The translations under genes were made by a program, and so were the position numbers. Below the pieces are notes generated by a model. The model worked only from the letters and a program-made list of their open reading frames with translations. It was not told where the DNA came from and did no database searches. A stretch of 64,000 nucleotides of DNA from WLMZ01 sp963732585. GTDB taxonomy: Bacteria; Actinomycetota; Acidimicrobiia; Acidimicrobiales; Ilumatobacteraceae. Every line of letters begins with the position of its first letter. Position 1 is the first letter of the stretch. The DNA is taken from NCBI GenBank assembly GCA_963732585.1, contig CAVSZY010000005.1, positions 514,426 through 578,425 of the forward strand, read 5' to 3'. Below, one piece after another: positions 17,757 to 25,959 of the stretch.

Positions 17757-18308
17757 TCATAACCGCCGCCACGGATCGTCGAGTCGAAGGGCGCGTCCGG
17801 CGACCATCAGCAATGATCGCTGCGCCTGCGCTGCCCAACCGACGTTGACCATGCCGAGCAGATCGCGGTAACGACGCCCGAGATCGTTGTCGGGGTGGAC
17901 GCCGAGGCCGACTTCGTTGCTGACGACGACCGTTGGCCCGCAGCGGCTTCGGCAGCTCTCGGCAACCGCGTCGCTGAGGGTGATCGTCTGCTCGTCGCTG
18001 AAGTCAGCGAAGATCAGATTGGCGACCCACAGCGTCAGGCAGTCGATGATCAGCAGGTGATCGTCGTCGATGGCGGCGATTGCCGTGTCGAGCTGCACGG
18101 GGCATTCGACGGTGGGCCACTGCGGGCGATCGTGCCGATGTTTAGCGATCCGTGCCGCCATGTCGTCGTCGAGGCCTTCGGCAGTGGCCACAAACGTCAC
18201 TGGTCCACCAAATCGAACGCCCATTTCGACGGCAAGATTGCTTTTCCCGCTGCGAACGCCGCCGATCAACAGCGTCAATCCGCTCGGGACGTCAGTAGTC
18301 GATGCCAC
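17757..18308 (-). CDS. cobU: Adenosylcobinamide kinase/guanylyltransferase CobU
   Basis: A 183-residue bifunctional enzyme that phosphorylates adenosylcobinamide and attaches GMP. The P-loop is LLIGGVRSGKSNLAVEM (residues ~14-30). LLIIDCLTLWVANLI and VVVSNEVGLGVHPDNDLGR are the conserved nucleotide-binding segments. The start overlaps the cobO 3' end by 17 bases. Order cobO-cobU-cobT-cobS gives the late steps from cobinamide to B12. No corrin-ring genes are in the window, so this may be a salvage set. Confidence 0.92.
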   Translation of the reverse strand: MASTTDVPSGLTLLIGGVRSGKSNLAVEMGVRFGGPVTFVATAEGLDDDMAARIAKHRHDRPQWPTVECPVQLDTAIAAIDDDHLLIIDCLTLWVANLIFADFSDEQTITLSDAVAESCRSRCGPTVVVSNEVGLGVHPDNDLGRRYRDLLGMVNVGWAAQAQRSLLMVAGRALRLDDPWRRL

Positions 18309-18882
18309 GTTTGGCGCGGATGCCCGCAGCGTAGGCGTGCTTGATTTCGCGCATCTCGGTAACGGTGTCGGCGATGTCGATCAGCGCCTGTGGGGCATCG
18401 CGACCGGTGACGATGACGTTGACCTTGCTCGGTCGATCGCGCAACGTGGCGATCACCTCGTCGACGTCGATCCATCCCCATGTCATCAGGTAGGTCAATT
18501 CGTCGAGGATGACGAGGTCGAACTGACCGCCATCGACTGCCGCCTTGGCCTGCACCCAGGCGTGGCGGGCGACACTGATGTCGTGCTGCAGATTGGTGGA
18601 ATCCCACGTGAATCCCTCGCCGAGAGCGTGCCAGTCGACACCCAATTGGTGCCCGATGGTCTCTTCACCGACCTTCCAATCGCCGCTCTTGATGAACTGC
18701 AGGACGGTGACCTTCCAGCCGCGAGCCACGCCGCGCATCATCACTCCGAACGCCGCCGAACTCTTGCCCTTTCCGTTGCCGGTATTGACCAAAAGTAGCG
18801 ACTTTGCGCTGCGCAGTTCCGTCGGCCGTGGGTCTTCAGTCGGGGCCTCGATGCTGCCAGATGTGGGTGTGGTGTCGGTCAT
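18292..18882 (-). CDS. cobO: Cob(I)yrinic acid a,c-diamide adenosyltransferase CobO/BtuR
   Basis: 196 residues from the ATG at 18882; an upstream in-frame ATG at 18987 would run into the riboswitch on the other strand. The P-loop variant NTGNGKGKSSAAFGVMMR is diagnostic for the CobA/CobO/BtuR ATP:corrinoid adenosyltransferases. FDLVILDELTYLMTWGW is the second conserved motif, and the end (KHAYAAGIRAKRGIDY) matches the family. It is the first gene of the leftward cob operon. I see no riboswitch on this strand upstream of it. Confidence 0.93.
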   Translation of the reverse strand: MTDTTPTSGSIEAPTEDPRPTELRSAKSLLLVNTGNGKGKSSAAFGVMMRGVARGWKVTVLQFIKSGDWKVGEETIGHQLGVDWHALGEGFTWDSTNLQHDISVARHAWVQAKAAVDGGQFDLVILDELTYLMTWGWIDVDEVIATLRDRPSKVNVIVTGRDAPQALIDIADTVTEMREIKHAYAAGIRAKRGIDY

Positions 18883-18911
18883 CAGGTGGTGAAGTGTAGG
18901 CACGTCGTGGT

Positions 18912-19040
18912 AGCTTCGCCGTGCCCGGTTCATTCCGGGGCATACAGCAATAGCGAAGTCCGGTGAGATCCCGGCGCTGTCCCGCAACGGTTATGCCGTC
19001 CACCTCGGTGGGCGGACAAGTCCGGTCGCCTGTGCTGTGT
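18912..19040 (+). ncRNA. Cobalamin (AdoCbl) riboswitch
   Basis: The conserved B12-aptamer core is present in order: GCGAAGTCCGGTGAGATCCC, GGCGCTGTCCCGCAACGG, then AAGTCCGGTCGCCTG at the 3' side. An upstream stem (GTGCCC..., GGGGCAT) is also there. It lies on the plus strand between the divergent cobO and btuF and thus controls btuFCD. High cobalamin should lower importer expression. Ends are approximate. Confidence 0.9.
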
Positions 19041-19110
19041 GTGCTAACCGAAACCCTCGAGGCAAGGGTGGTTCGCACGAAGGCAGCCCCTTCGCTCGGA
19101 TCCGTTCTTG

Positions 19111-19129
19111 TCCTCCACATCCTGGAGGA
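19111..19129 (+). promoter_or_regulatory. Ribosome-site-sequestering hairpin of the B12 riboswitch
   Basis: TCCTCCA (19111-19117), loop CATCC, TGGAGGA (19123-19129): a perfect 7-bp stem whose 3' arm is the btuF ribosome site, ending 5 bases before the ATG at 19135. No U run follows. This indicates translational control rather than termination. Confidence 0.75.
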
Positions 19130-19134
19130 TTGTC

Positions 19135-20169
19135 ATGTTCCACTTCAAACGTTTGGTGCTTGTTGGCGCCCTTGTCGTCGCCGCCGCAGCGTGCGGCGAC
19201 GATACCCAAGCCGAAAGCGAGAGTGCCGCCACCGCAGCAGCCGAAGCCACCGACGCCCCCGAGCCAGAGGTCACCGCCGCCGAACCGGCCGCCACCGTCG
19301 CCGATCAGGCAGCACCGCTCGAGACTTCAGTCGGTGAAGCAATCTCCGTGGTCGCCAGCAACGGCACGGTCACCGTCGGGTCGACGCCGACCAAGATCAT
19401 CTCGCTCTCTCCGGCACACACCGAGATCCTGTTCGCCATCGGCGCCGGTGATCAGGTTGTTGCCGTCGATGACCAGTCGAACTATCCGCCAGAGGCCGAG
19501 GCGGTCAAGTCCGACCTGTCGGGCTTTACACCCAACATCGAAGCGATCGCCGGTTACAAGCCCGATCTGGTGGTGATGGCCGACGACTACGAGGGCCTGA
19601 CCGCGCAGCTCAACGCCTTGGACATTCCCGTCTGGTCGGGCAACGCTCCGGCCACCCTCGACGATGCCTACGCCCAGATCGAACAGCTCGGCGTGCTCAC
19701 CGGCCATGCCGCTGAAGCGGTGCAGGTCTCGTCGGGGATGCAGGCCGATATCGAAGTGATCGTCGTCGGCCTGCCCAAGTTGGAGACGCCCCTGACCTAC
19801 TATCACGAGCTCGACCCGACTTATTTCTCGTCGACGTCGCGGACCTTTATCGGCGCTGTCTACGCGCTCGCCGGTTTGACCAACATCGCCGACGCCGCCG
19901 AAGCAGGCAACGACTACCCGCAGCTGAACACCGAGTACATCATCACGGCGAATCCCGATCTGATCTTCCTCGCCGACTCGAAGTGCTGCGGCGAGACCCC
20001 TGAAACGGTGGCCGCCCGCGATGGCTGGGGCAAGTTGACTGCGGTGAAGAACGGCAACGTGATTCCGATGGACGACGACCTGGCTTCCCGTTGGGGACCG
20101 CGCATCGTCGACTACCTGCAGGCCGTCAGCGATGCAGTCACCGCTGCTGCCGCCGTTCCGGCCGGCTAG
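19135..20169 (+). CDS. btuF: Cobalamin-binding lipoprotein of ABC importer, BtuF-like
   Basis: 344 residues; the start is fixed by the ribosome site in the riboswitch hairpin. The signal peptide ends in a lipobox (VVAAAAC, Cys at about residue 22), so it is a membrane-anchored lipoprotein. An Ala/Glu/Thr-rich linker of ~45 residues follows. Then the class III substrate-binding fold begins (TKIISLSPAHTEILFAIGAG; SGFTPNIEAIAGYKPDLVVM). The riboswitch points to cobalamin or cobinamide as ligand rather than haem or siderophore. Confidence 0.9.
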   Translation: MFHFKRLVLVGALVVAAAACGDDTQAESESAATAAAEATDAPEPEVTAAEPAATVADQAAPLETSVGEAISVVASNGTVTVGSTPTKIISLSPAHTEILFAIGAGDQVVAVDDQSNYPPEAEAVKSDLSGFTPNIEAIAGYKPDLVVMADDYEGLTAQLNALDIPVWSGNAPATLDDAYAQIEQLGVLTGHAAEAVQVSSGMQADIEVIVVGLPKLETPLTYYHELDPTYFSSTSRTFIGAVYALAGLTNIADAAEAGNDYPQLNTEYIITANPDLIFLADSKCCGETPETVAARDGWGKLTAVKNGNVIPMDDDLASRWGPRIVDYLQAVSDAVTAAAAVPAG

Positions 20170-20177
20170 GCAGCGCT

Positions 20178-21181
20178 GTGAGCCTGTCACCGATTGACGC
20201 GGCGTCGGCCCCTCGCGGTTCGTCGCGCAATTGGTGGCTGCCGGCATCGTTCGTGGTCCTCGCCGCTGCGGTCACGCTCGGAGCCTTCATCGGGCCGGCC
20301 GGGCGGATCACGGCCGCCAACTGGGACCTGGTATGGACGGTGCGCATGCCCCGAGTCGTGCTCGCCGGCCTCGTCGGGGCCATGCTCTCTGTCGCCGGTG
20401 CCAGCTATCAAGGGGCGTTCCGCAATCCGCTCGCCGATCCCTATCTGCTCGGTGTCGCCTCCGGTTCCGGGTTGGGAGCGACGATTGTTTTCGTGCTCGG
20501 CCGGGCCGATACGCGCAGCTGGATCGTCGACCCGTTGCCGCTGGCATCGTTTGTCGGTGGTCTGCTGGCGGTGCTGTTCACCTATCTGGTCGGTGCTGCA
20601 TTCGGGGCGATGCGTTCGTCGGTGACGTTGGTGCTGGCCGGGGTGGCGATCACCTCGTTGACGACAGCGATCCAGACCTTCGTGCTGTACCAGAACAACG
20701 ACGTGATTCGTGAGGTCTACAGCTGGATCCTCGGCCGCTTGAACACGGCGACGTGGAGCGATGTGCGCCTCGTCGCGCCGTACATCATCATCAGTTCGCG
20801 GTGTTGCTGATCCATCGTCGCCACCTCGACGTGATGCGTATCGGCGACGATGAGGCGACGTCATTGGGCATGCAGGTCAGCCGGGTTCGTCTGATCGTGG
20901 TTGTCGCGGCGACATTTGGCACCGCCGCGGCGGTGTCGGTGAGTGGTCTGATCGGTTTCGTCGGCATTGTCGTGCCGCATGCCGTGCGGATGCTGGCCGG
21001 TTCGAGCTATCGCCGCTTGTTGCCGTTGACGATCGTGCTTGGTGCGGCGTTTCTGATTCTCACCGATATCCCCGGACGGGTGTTGACCCATGGCGCCGAA
21101 ACGCCGATCGGGGTGGTCACTGCGTTCTTTGGTGCCCCGTTCTTCATTCTCGTCTTGATGCGGCGGAGGTTGAACAGTTGA
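20178..21181 (+). CDS. btuC: Cobalamin ABC importer permease BtuC-like (one apparent frameshift)
   Basis: FecCD-family permease with about ten membrane helices. It starts with GTG nine bases after btuF. VRMPRVVLAGLVGAMLSVAG and YQGAFRNPLADPYLLGVASG are the family hallmark. One base seems missing near 20803: the frame ending LVAPYIIISS should continue AVLLIHRRHLDVMRIGDDEA, which then runs to GLIGFVGIVVPHAVRMLAG and the stop. The stop shares bases with the TTG start of btuD. Confidence 0.88.
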
Positions 21182-21957
21182 GTTCGCTGGCCATCTCCCA
21201 TTTGCACGTTCGTTACGGCAAGCAGACGGTCGTGCACGATTTCAGCGACACGGTGCGTTCGGGTGAATGGCTGTGTCTGATCGGGCCGAACGGTGCCGGC
21301 AAGTCGTCGATTCTGCGTTCGATCGTCGGTCTTGCGCCGTTCACCGGTGAGGTGATGATCGACGGCAGCCCACTGAGTTTGCGCACGCCGCGCAGGCGTG
21401 CGGAGTTGATTGCCTATGTGGCGCAGAATCCGGCGATGCCGGAGGAGATGACCGCGTTCGAGTATGTGCTGCTGGGGCGCAACCCGTATATCGGTTACTT
21501 CGGTTCCGAGTCGGCGCACGATCGGGCGATGGTCGCCAACGCGCTGGAGCGTCTCGATATGGCTGAACTGACGCGGCGCCCGCTCGGCAATCTCAGCGGT
21601 GGTGAACAGCAGCGTCTGGTGATCGCTCGGGCGTTGGCCCAGGAGTCTCCAGTGCTGTTGCTTGACGAGCCGACGAGCGCGCTCGACATCGGCCATCAGC
21701 AACAGGCGCTGGAGTTGGTCGATCGGTTGCGTCGAGAGAATGGTTTGACCGTGATCTCGGCGATGCATGACCTGACCTTGGCCGGGTTGTACGCGGATCG
21801 TCTGGCGTTGTTACACGAGGGCCATCTGGTGGTCGCCGGCACCGCCGAACAGGTGCTGCGCCCAGAAACGTTGGGGGAGTTCTATGGGGTGAATGTCACC
21901 GTGCACCACGCCGACGACGGCACCGTCGTCGTCATCCCCCGCCGCAGCAGCATCTGA
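21178..21957 (+). CDS. btuD: Cobalamin ABC importer ATPase BtuD-like
   Basis: 259 residues, TTG start overlapping the btuC stop (TTGA). Walker A GPNGAGKSSILRSIV, Q-loop YVAQNP, signature LGNLSGGEQQRLVIARAL, Walker B VLLLDEPTSALDIGHQQ, and the H-loop in ISAMHDLTLAG. This is the FepC/BtuD type. It is the last gene of the riboswitch-controlled operon. Confidence 0.92.
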   Translation: MSSLAISHLHVRYGKQTVVHDFSDTVRSGEWLCLIGPNGAGKSSILRSIVGLAPFTGEVMIDGSPLSLRTPRRRAELIAYVAQNPAMPEEMTAFEYVLLGRNPYIGYFGSESAHDRAMVANALERLDMAELTRRPLGNLSGGEQQRLVIARALAQESPVLLLDEPTSALDIGHQQQALELVDRLRRENGLTVISAMHDLTLAGLYADRLALLHEGHLVVAGTAEQVLRPETLGEFYGVNVTVHHADDGTVVVIPRRSSI

Positions 21958-22049
21958 CCACGATGACCAGTCGCGTCGGGAGCGACGACTATCAATCGTT
22001 TGAGCCGTGAGGCACGACCCAACGAAGTGCCTGGTGCGTAACGGCAGCG

Positions 22050-22682
22050 ATGTGGTCGAGTCGCTGTCGTAGTGGAGGATGGTTGCTTGGTAATGCTCAC
22101 CCGTCGCTGCCGTCAGGAGATCTACAACGCCGGCCGCGCGATGTTGCCCGCTCCGGTCGCTGGCGCCTCGATGATGAGTTCTTGCGTTTCTGGTTCCGTT
22201 TCGTGTTCCCGTTTCAGGTCGACCTCGAATCTGGCCTTACACCTTCGGCCTTGTTCGATGCGGAAATCGCCGAGTCCATCCCCGACCACGTTTCTCTGTC
22301 GTTCGAGGCGTGGTGCTTGCACTGGCTGCGGGCGAACTCTGCCGCTGGGGCGACGAGGTTCGGGAACTGGTGGGGTAACGCAGCGAACGAGTTCCGTAGA
22401 AGCAAGGAACGGTCTACCGAGGAAATCGACGCCGTCGGATCGCGGCGAAACAAGGTGGTGCTTGTAGCTGAGGCGAAGTGGACGGCGACCCAGTTGGGGC
22501 CAGCAATCATCGTTGACCTCGAGAGGTACGAGATTCCAGCGCTGCGCCACACGCTGACGGTGGTCGAGAGACCTGAGATCGTTCTGTTCTCGAAATCTGG
22601 CTATACCCCCGCACTTCAGGGCCTCGCTGATCGTCAGCCACACATCACCCTCGTCGACGTCGCCCAGGCCTTAGCGGGGTGA
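22050..22682 (+). pseudogene. C-terminal remnant of a DUF234-type AAA+ ATPase
   Basis: Only the C-terminal part of an archaeal-type ATPase is recognisable. From ~22170 it has DDEFLRFWFRFVFPFQVDLE, typical of the segment after the AAA domain. A PD-(D/E)XK-like end follows (EEIDAVGSRRNKVVLVAEAKW). The Walker motifs and helicase-like core are absent: upstream lies the btuD stop and ~150 bases without a recognisable domain. The exact 5' limit is uncertain. The interval 22683-22837 holds no gene I can support. Confidence 0.55.
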
Positions 22683-22837
22683 AGCACGCGCCGTGCCGCT
22701 CTTCGCCCGGGTTGACTACGACGAGCTCTCGACCTCATCGCCAGTTGGCACCACACTGATGAGACGTTTGTGGAGGCTGCGCCGGTCCCACTCAACCGAG
22801 AAACTCGTCGCTGGCGACCACGACGTGGCGGTTCACT

Positions 22838-24232
22838 TCACGGTGACATCGGCAGCCAGGTGTCGCCGCCGAGGATGCGGTCGGCCTCAGCTGGTCCCCA
22901 TGAGCCACGGAAGTACGGGTGCACCGAGCCCGGCGTGTCGAGCGCGGGTTGGATCACCCTCCAGGTCTGCTCGACCACATCTTGGCGGGCGAATCGGCGC
23001 GGCAAGCCGGCCAGCGCATCATCGAGAAGGCGCTCGTAGGCGCCGCGGCGACGGCCGAGCGCGGCCGCGAAGTCGACGGCGACATCCACACTCTGGCTGT
23101 CGAGGTGCGGGCCAGGAGTCTTGGCCTGCAACGTGAAGGTCACACCATCCTGCTTGCCGAGACGGAAACGGACCAGGTTGCGACCCGGTTGCGGGCCACC
23201 GGCCTCGTCGAACAACAGGCTCGGCGGCTCACGGAACTCGACTACAACCTCCGTGGAATTCATCGCCAACCCCTTGCCGGCGCGCACGTACCACGGCACT
23301 CCCGCCCAACGCCACGAATCGATATGCAACTTGGCGGCCACAAACGTCTCCACGGAGCTATCCGGAGCGACGCCGTCTTCGTCGCGGTAGCCGACGTATT
23401 GCCCGCGGACCATGTCGGCCGGATTGAGCGCATCCATCGCCGCGAAGACTTTGGCCTTTTCGTCCTGCAGGAAACTGCTGTCCGGCCCGACCGGGGGCTC
23501 CATGGCGCACAACGCCAACACCTGCAAGAGGTGGTTCTGCAGCACGTCACGAATCGCGCCGACGCCGTCATAGAAACTGCCGCGCCCCTCGACCCCGATC
23601 GTCTCGCTCATCGTGATCTGCACACTGCGCACATAGTTGCGGTTCCACACCGGCTCGAGCAGGGTGTTGGAGAAGCGGAACACCAGCAGATCCTCGACGC
23701 TCTCCTTGCCCAGGTAGTGATCGATGCGAAAGATCCGTTCCTCCGGAAACACGGTGTGCAAGGTGGTGTTCAGCTCGCGGGCACTGGCCAGATCGCGCCC
23801 AAACGGCTTCTCGACGACGATGCGCCCACGCTGATGCAACCCGACCGAGGCCAACGATTCGGCGACCATCGGGAACATCGTTGGCGGGATCGCCATATAA
23901 AACACAGCCTGTTCGGACTTGTGTTTAGCTAGCGTCTTGGCCAGGTTCTGCCAGGTCTTCGGGTCGGCGTAGTCGCCTTGGATCAGGTCGAGCCGCCTGC
24001 ATAGCGAGTCGATCGTCGCCGCAGCCGCCTCCGGTTCGGCGGCGATGATCGATTCCCTGGCGTGTTGGCGGAAACCTTCGTCGGTCCAGTCGCTACGGGC
24101 GACACCGATCACCGGCACGTTGAGATGCCCGGAATGTTCCATTTCGTACAGCGCCGGAAACAGCTTGCGCTTGCTGAGGTCGCCGGTTGCTCCGAACAAC
24201 ACCAGGGCGTCGGCAACGGGTTGCGTGCTCAC
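22838..24232 (-). CDS. zwf: Glucose-6-phosphate 1-dehydrogenase
   Basis: 464 residues, oxidising glucose-6-phosphate to 6-phosphogluconolactone with NAD(P)+. N-terminal LVLFGATGDLSKRKLFPALY is the cofactor motif. RIDHYLGKESVEDLLVFRF holds the catalytic site, with VEKPFGRDLASARELN before it. The C-terminal domain, YERLLDDALAG onward, is complete. It follows gnd on the same strand with an ATGA overlap (24229-24232), giving a compact oxidative pentose phosphate unit with no lactonase gene between them. Confidence 0.95.
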   Translation of the reverse strand: MSTQPVADALVLFGATGDLSKRKLFPALYEMEHSGHLNVPVIGVARSDWTDEGFRQHARESIIAAEPEAAAATIDSLCRRLDLIQGDYADPKTWQNLAKTLAKHKSEQAVFYMAIPPTMFPMVAESLASVGLHQRGRIVVEKPFGRDLASARELNTTLHTVFPEERIFRIDHYLGKESVEDLLVFRFSNTLLEPVWNRNYVRSVQITMSETIGVEGRGSFYDGVGAIRDVLQNHLLQVLALCAMEPPVGPDSSFLQDEKAKVFAAMDALNPADMVRGQYVGYRDEDGVAPDSSVETFVAAKLHIDSWRWAGVPWYVRAGKGLAMNSTEVVVEFREPPSLLFDEAGGPQPGRNLVRFRLGKQDGVTFTLQAKTPGPHLDSQSVDVAVDFAAALGRRRGAYERLLDDALAGLPRRFARQDVVEQTWRVIQPALDTPGSVHPYFRGSWGPAEADRILGGDTWLPMSP

Positions 24233-25251
24233 GAGTTGGTGCCCTTGCGTTCGTGATGCCCTCCGAACTGGGCGCGCATCGCCGACAACGCCTTGTCGGC
24301 AATATCGGATCGGCCGCGCGAGCTGTAGCGCTGATACAGCGCCGCCGAAAGCACTGGAGTCGGCACGCCCTCGTCGATCGCCGCGTGGATCGTCCAGCGA
24401 CCCTCACCGCTATCGCTGACCTCGCCACCGAACTCGCTGAGCTGCGGATCTTCATGCAGCGCGGTGGCCGTCAGATCGAGCAACCAACTGGCGACGACGC
24501 TGCCACGGCGCCACAGTTCGGTGATCGCCCCGAGGTCGAGCTTGTAGCGGTAGTGCTCGGGGTGCGCCAGCGGTGCCGTCTCGGCGTCCTTGTCGCGCTC
24601 CACGGCGCCAACGTTGGCCTTGGCAAGAATATTCAAACCCTCGGCATAGGAGGCCATCAGCCCATATTCGATGCCGTTGTGCACCATCTTGACGAAGTGA
24701 CCGGCGCCGCTCGGACCGCAATGCAACCATCCCTGCTCGGCCGAAGATGGCTCGCCGCTCGTTCCAGGCGTGCGTTCAGCGGCGCCGACACCGGGTGCCA
24801 GCGAAGCAAAGATCGGGGCCATCTCGGCCACGGCTTGGTCGTCGCCGCCGACCATCAGGCAATAGCCGCGCTCCAGGCCAAACACGCCGCCGGAGGTACC
24901 GACGTCGAGGTAGTGGATACCGGCGTCGGCCAACGGCGCGTTGCGGGCGATGTCGTCGTGATACCAACTGTTGCCACCATCGATGATCGTGTCGCCGGCA
25001 GCCAGCAGCGGCCGCAGCGCGGTGATCGTGCTCTCGACGAACGCCGCCGGCACCATGATCCACAGGTGCCGCGGTGCCTCCATTTTGCCGACCAGTTCCT
25101 GCAGCGAACGTGCGCCGGTGAAGCCCTCGGCCTCCATCGTCGCCACAGCCGCTTCGTTGACGTCGTAGACGACGCAATCGTGTCCATCGTGTTGCAGACG
25201 GCGCACCATATTGGCGCCCATCCGTCCTAGTCCAATCATTGCCAGTTGCAT
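24229..25251 (-). CDS. gnd: 6-phosphogluconate dehydrogenase, short decarboxylating type
   Basis: 340 residues, the shorter Gnd/YqeC-type. Rossmann motif MQLAMIGLGRMGANMVRRL, then IIDGGNSWYHDD, GTSGGVFGLERGYCLMVGG and HFVKMVHNGIEYGLM with the catalytic Lys. It makes ribulose-5-phosphate, CO2 and NAD(P)H. First gene of the gnd-zwf pair; its start nearly abuts the divergent maleylpyruvate isomerase-type gene. Confidence 0.93.
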   Translation of the reverse strand: MQLAMIGLGRMGANMVRRLQHDGHDCVVYDVNEAAVATMEAEGFTGARSLQELVGKMEAPRHLWIMVPAAFVESTITALRPLLAAGDTIIDGGNSWYHDDIARNAPLADAGIHYLDVGTSGGVFGLERGYCLMVGGDDQAVAEMAPIFASLAPGVGAAERTPGTSGEPSSAEQGWLHCGPSGAGHFVKMVHNGIEYGLMASYAEGLNILAKANVGAVERDKDAETAPLAHPEHYRYKLDLGAITELWRRGSVVASWLLDLTATALHEDPQLSEFGGEVSDSGEGRWTIHAAIDEGVPTPVLSAALYQRYSSRGRSDIADKALSAMRAQFGGHHERKGTNS

Positions 25252-25284
25252 ATAAGTAGGTTGCCAGGGTCAGCGGCGGTTACC

Positions 25285-25959
25285 GTGAATTTTGTGGAAT
25301 CTCCTGGTTTCGATCCTGCGGCGATCAACGCCGATGTCGAGGACGCCGCCGCAGCTCACCAGCAGTTGTTGGCCGCCGTCAGCGAGCTGAATGACGATGT
25401 CGTCGCCCAGCCATCGTTGCTGCCGGGATGGACCGTCGGCCACGTGCTCGCCCACCTGGCCCGCAACGCCGACAGCCTGCGGGGGATGATGGAGGCCGCC
25501 GAGGCCGGTGGCGTGGCCAGCCAATATCCCGGTGGGGCCGCGCAGCGCGCCGCCGACATCGAAGCGGGTGCTTCTCGCCCGCTCGATGAGCAGGTCGGAG
25601 ATCTGCGCAAGGCGATCTACCAACTCGAAGCGACCTGGGTCGGTCTGACCGCCACGGGCTGGGCAGGCACGGGGAATGGCCTCTTCGCTGTCGTGGCGAT
25701 CGCCGCCCTGCCACTGCGCCGCTTGCGCGAAACGGTGATCCATCAGCATGATCTCGGGCTTGGCTATTCCGTCGAGGATTGGCCAGATCGTTGGGTGCGG
25801 ATCGAGCTTGCGGCGATGACCCAGCAGTGGTCGAGCCGCCGCCCGATGGGGGCGACGATGCTGCCCGACGCCGTGCGTACGTTGTCCGACAAGCCGCGCC
25901 TGGCCTGGTTGCTCGGCAGGCTGGCTCTCGATGGCGTGGAGCCCGCAGGAATCTTCTGA
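25285..25959 (+). CDS. Maleylpyruvate isomerase-type mycothiol-dependent protein
   Basis: About 224 residues from the GTG at 25285. The DinB/MDMPI N-terminal four-helix domain shows LPGWTVGHVLAHLARNADSL, which carries the first metal-binding His. A second His lies in ETVIHQHDLGLGYS, and HxxxD spacing is kept. Members are mycothiol-dependent isomerases or transferases; the substrate is not readable. The stop overlaps the copCD start (TGATG), so the two are coupled. Confidence 0.75.
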   Translation: MNFVESPGFDPAAINADVEDAAAAHQQLLAAVSELNDDVVAQPSLLPGWTVGHVLAHLARNADSLRGMMEAAEAGGVASQYPGGAAQRAADIEAGASRPLDEQVGDLRKAIYQLEATWVGLTATGWAGTGNGLFAVVAIAALPLRRLRETVIHQHDLGLGYSVEDWPDRWVRIELAAMTQQWSSRRPMGATMLPDAVRTLSDKPRLAWLLGRLALDGVEPAGIF

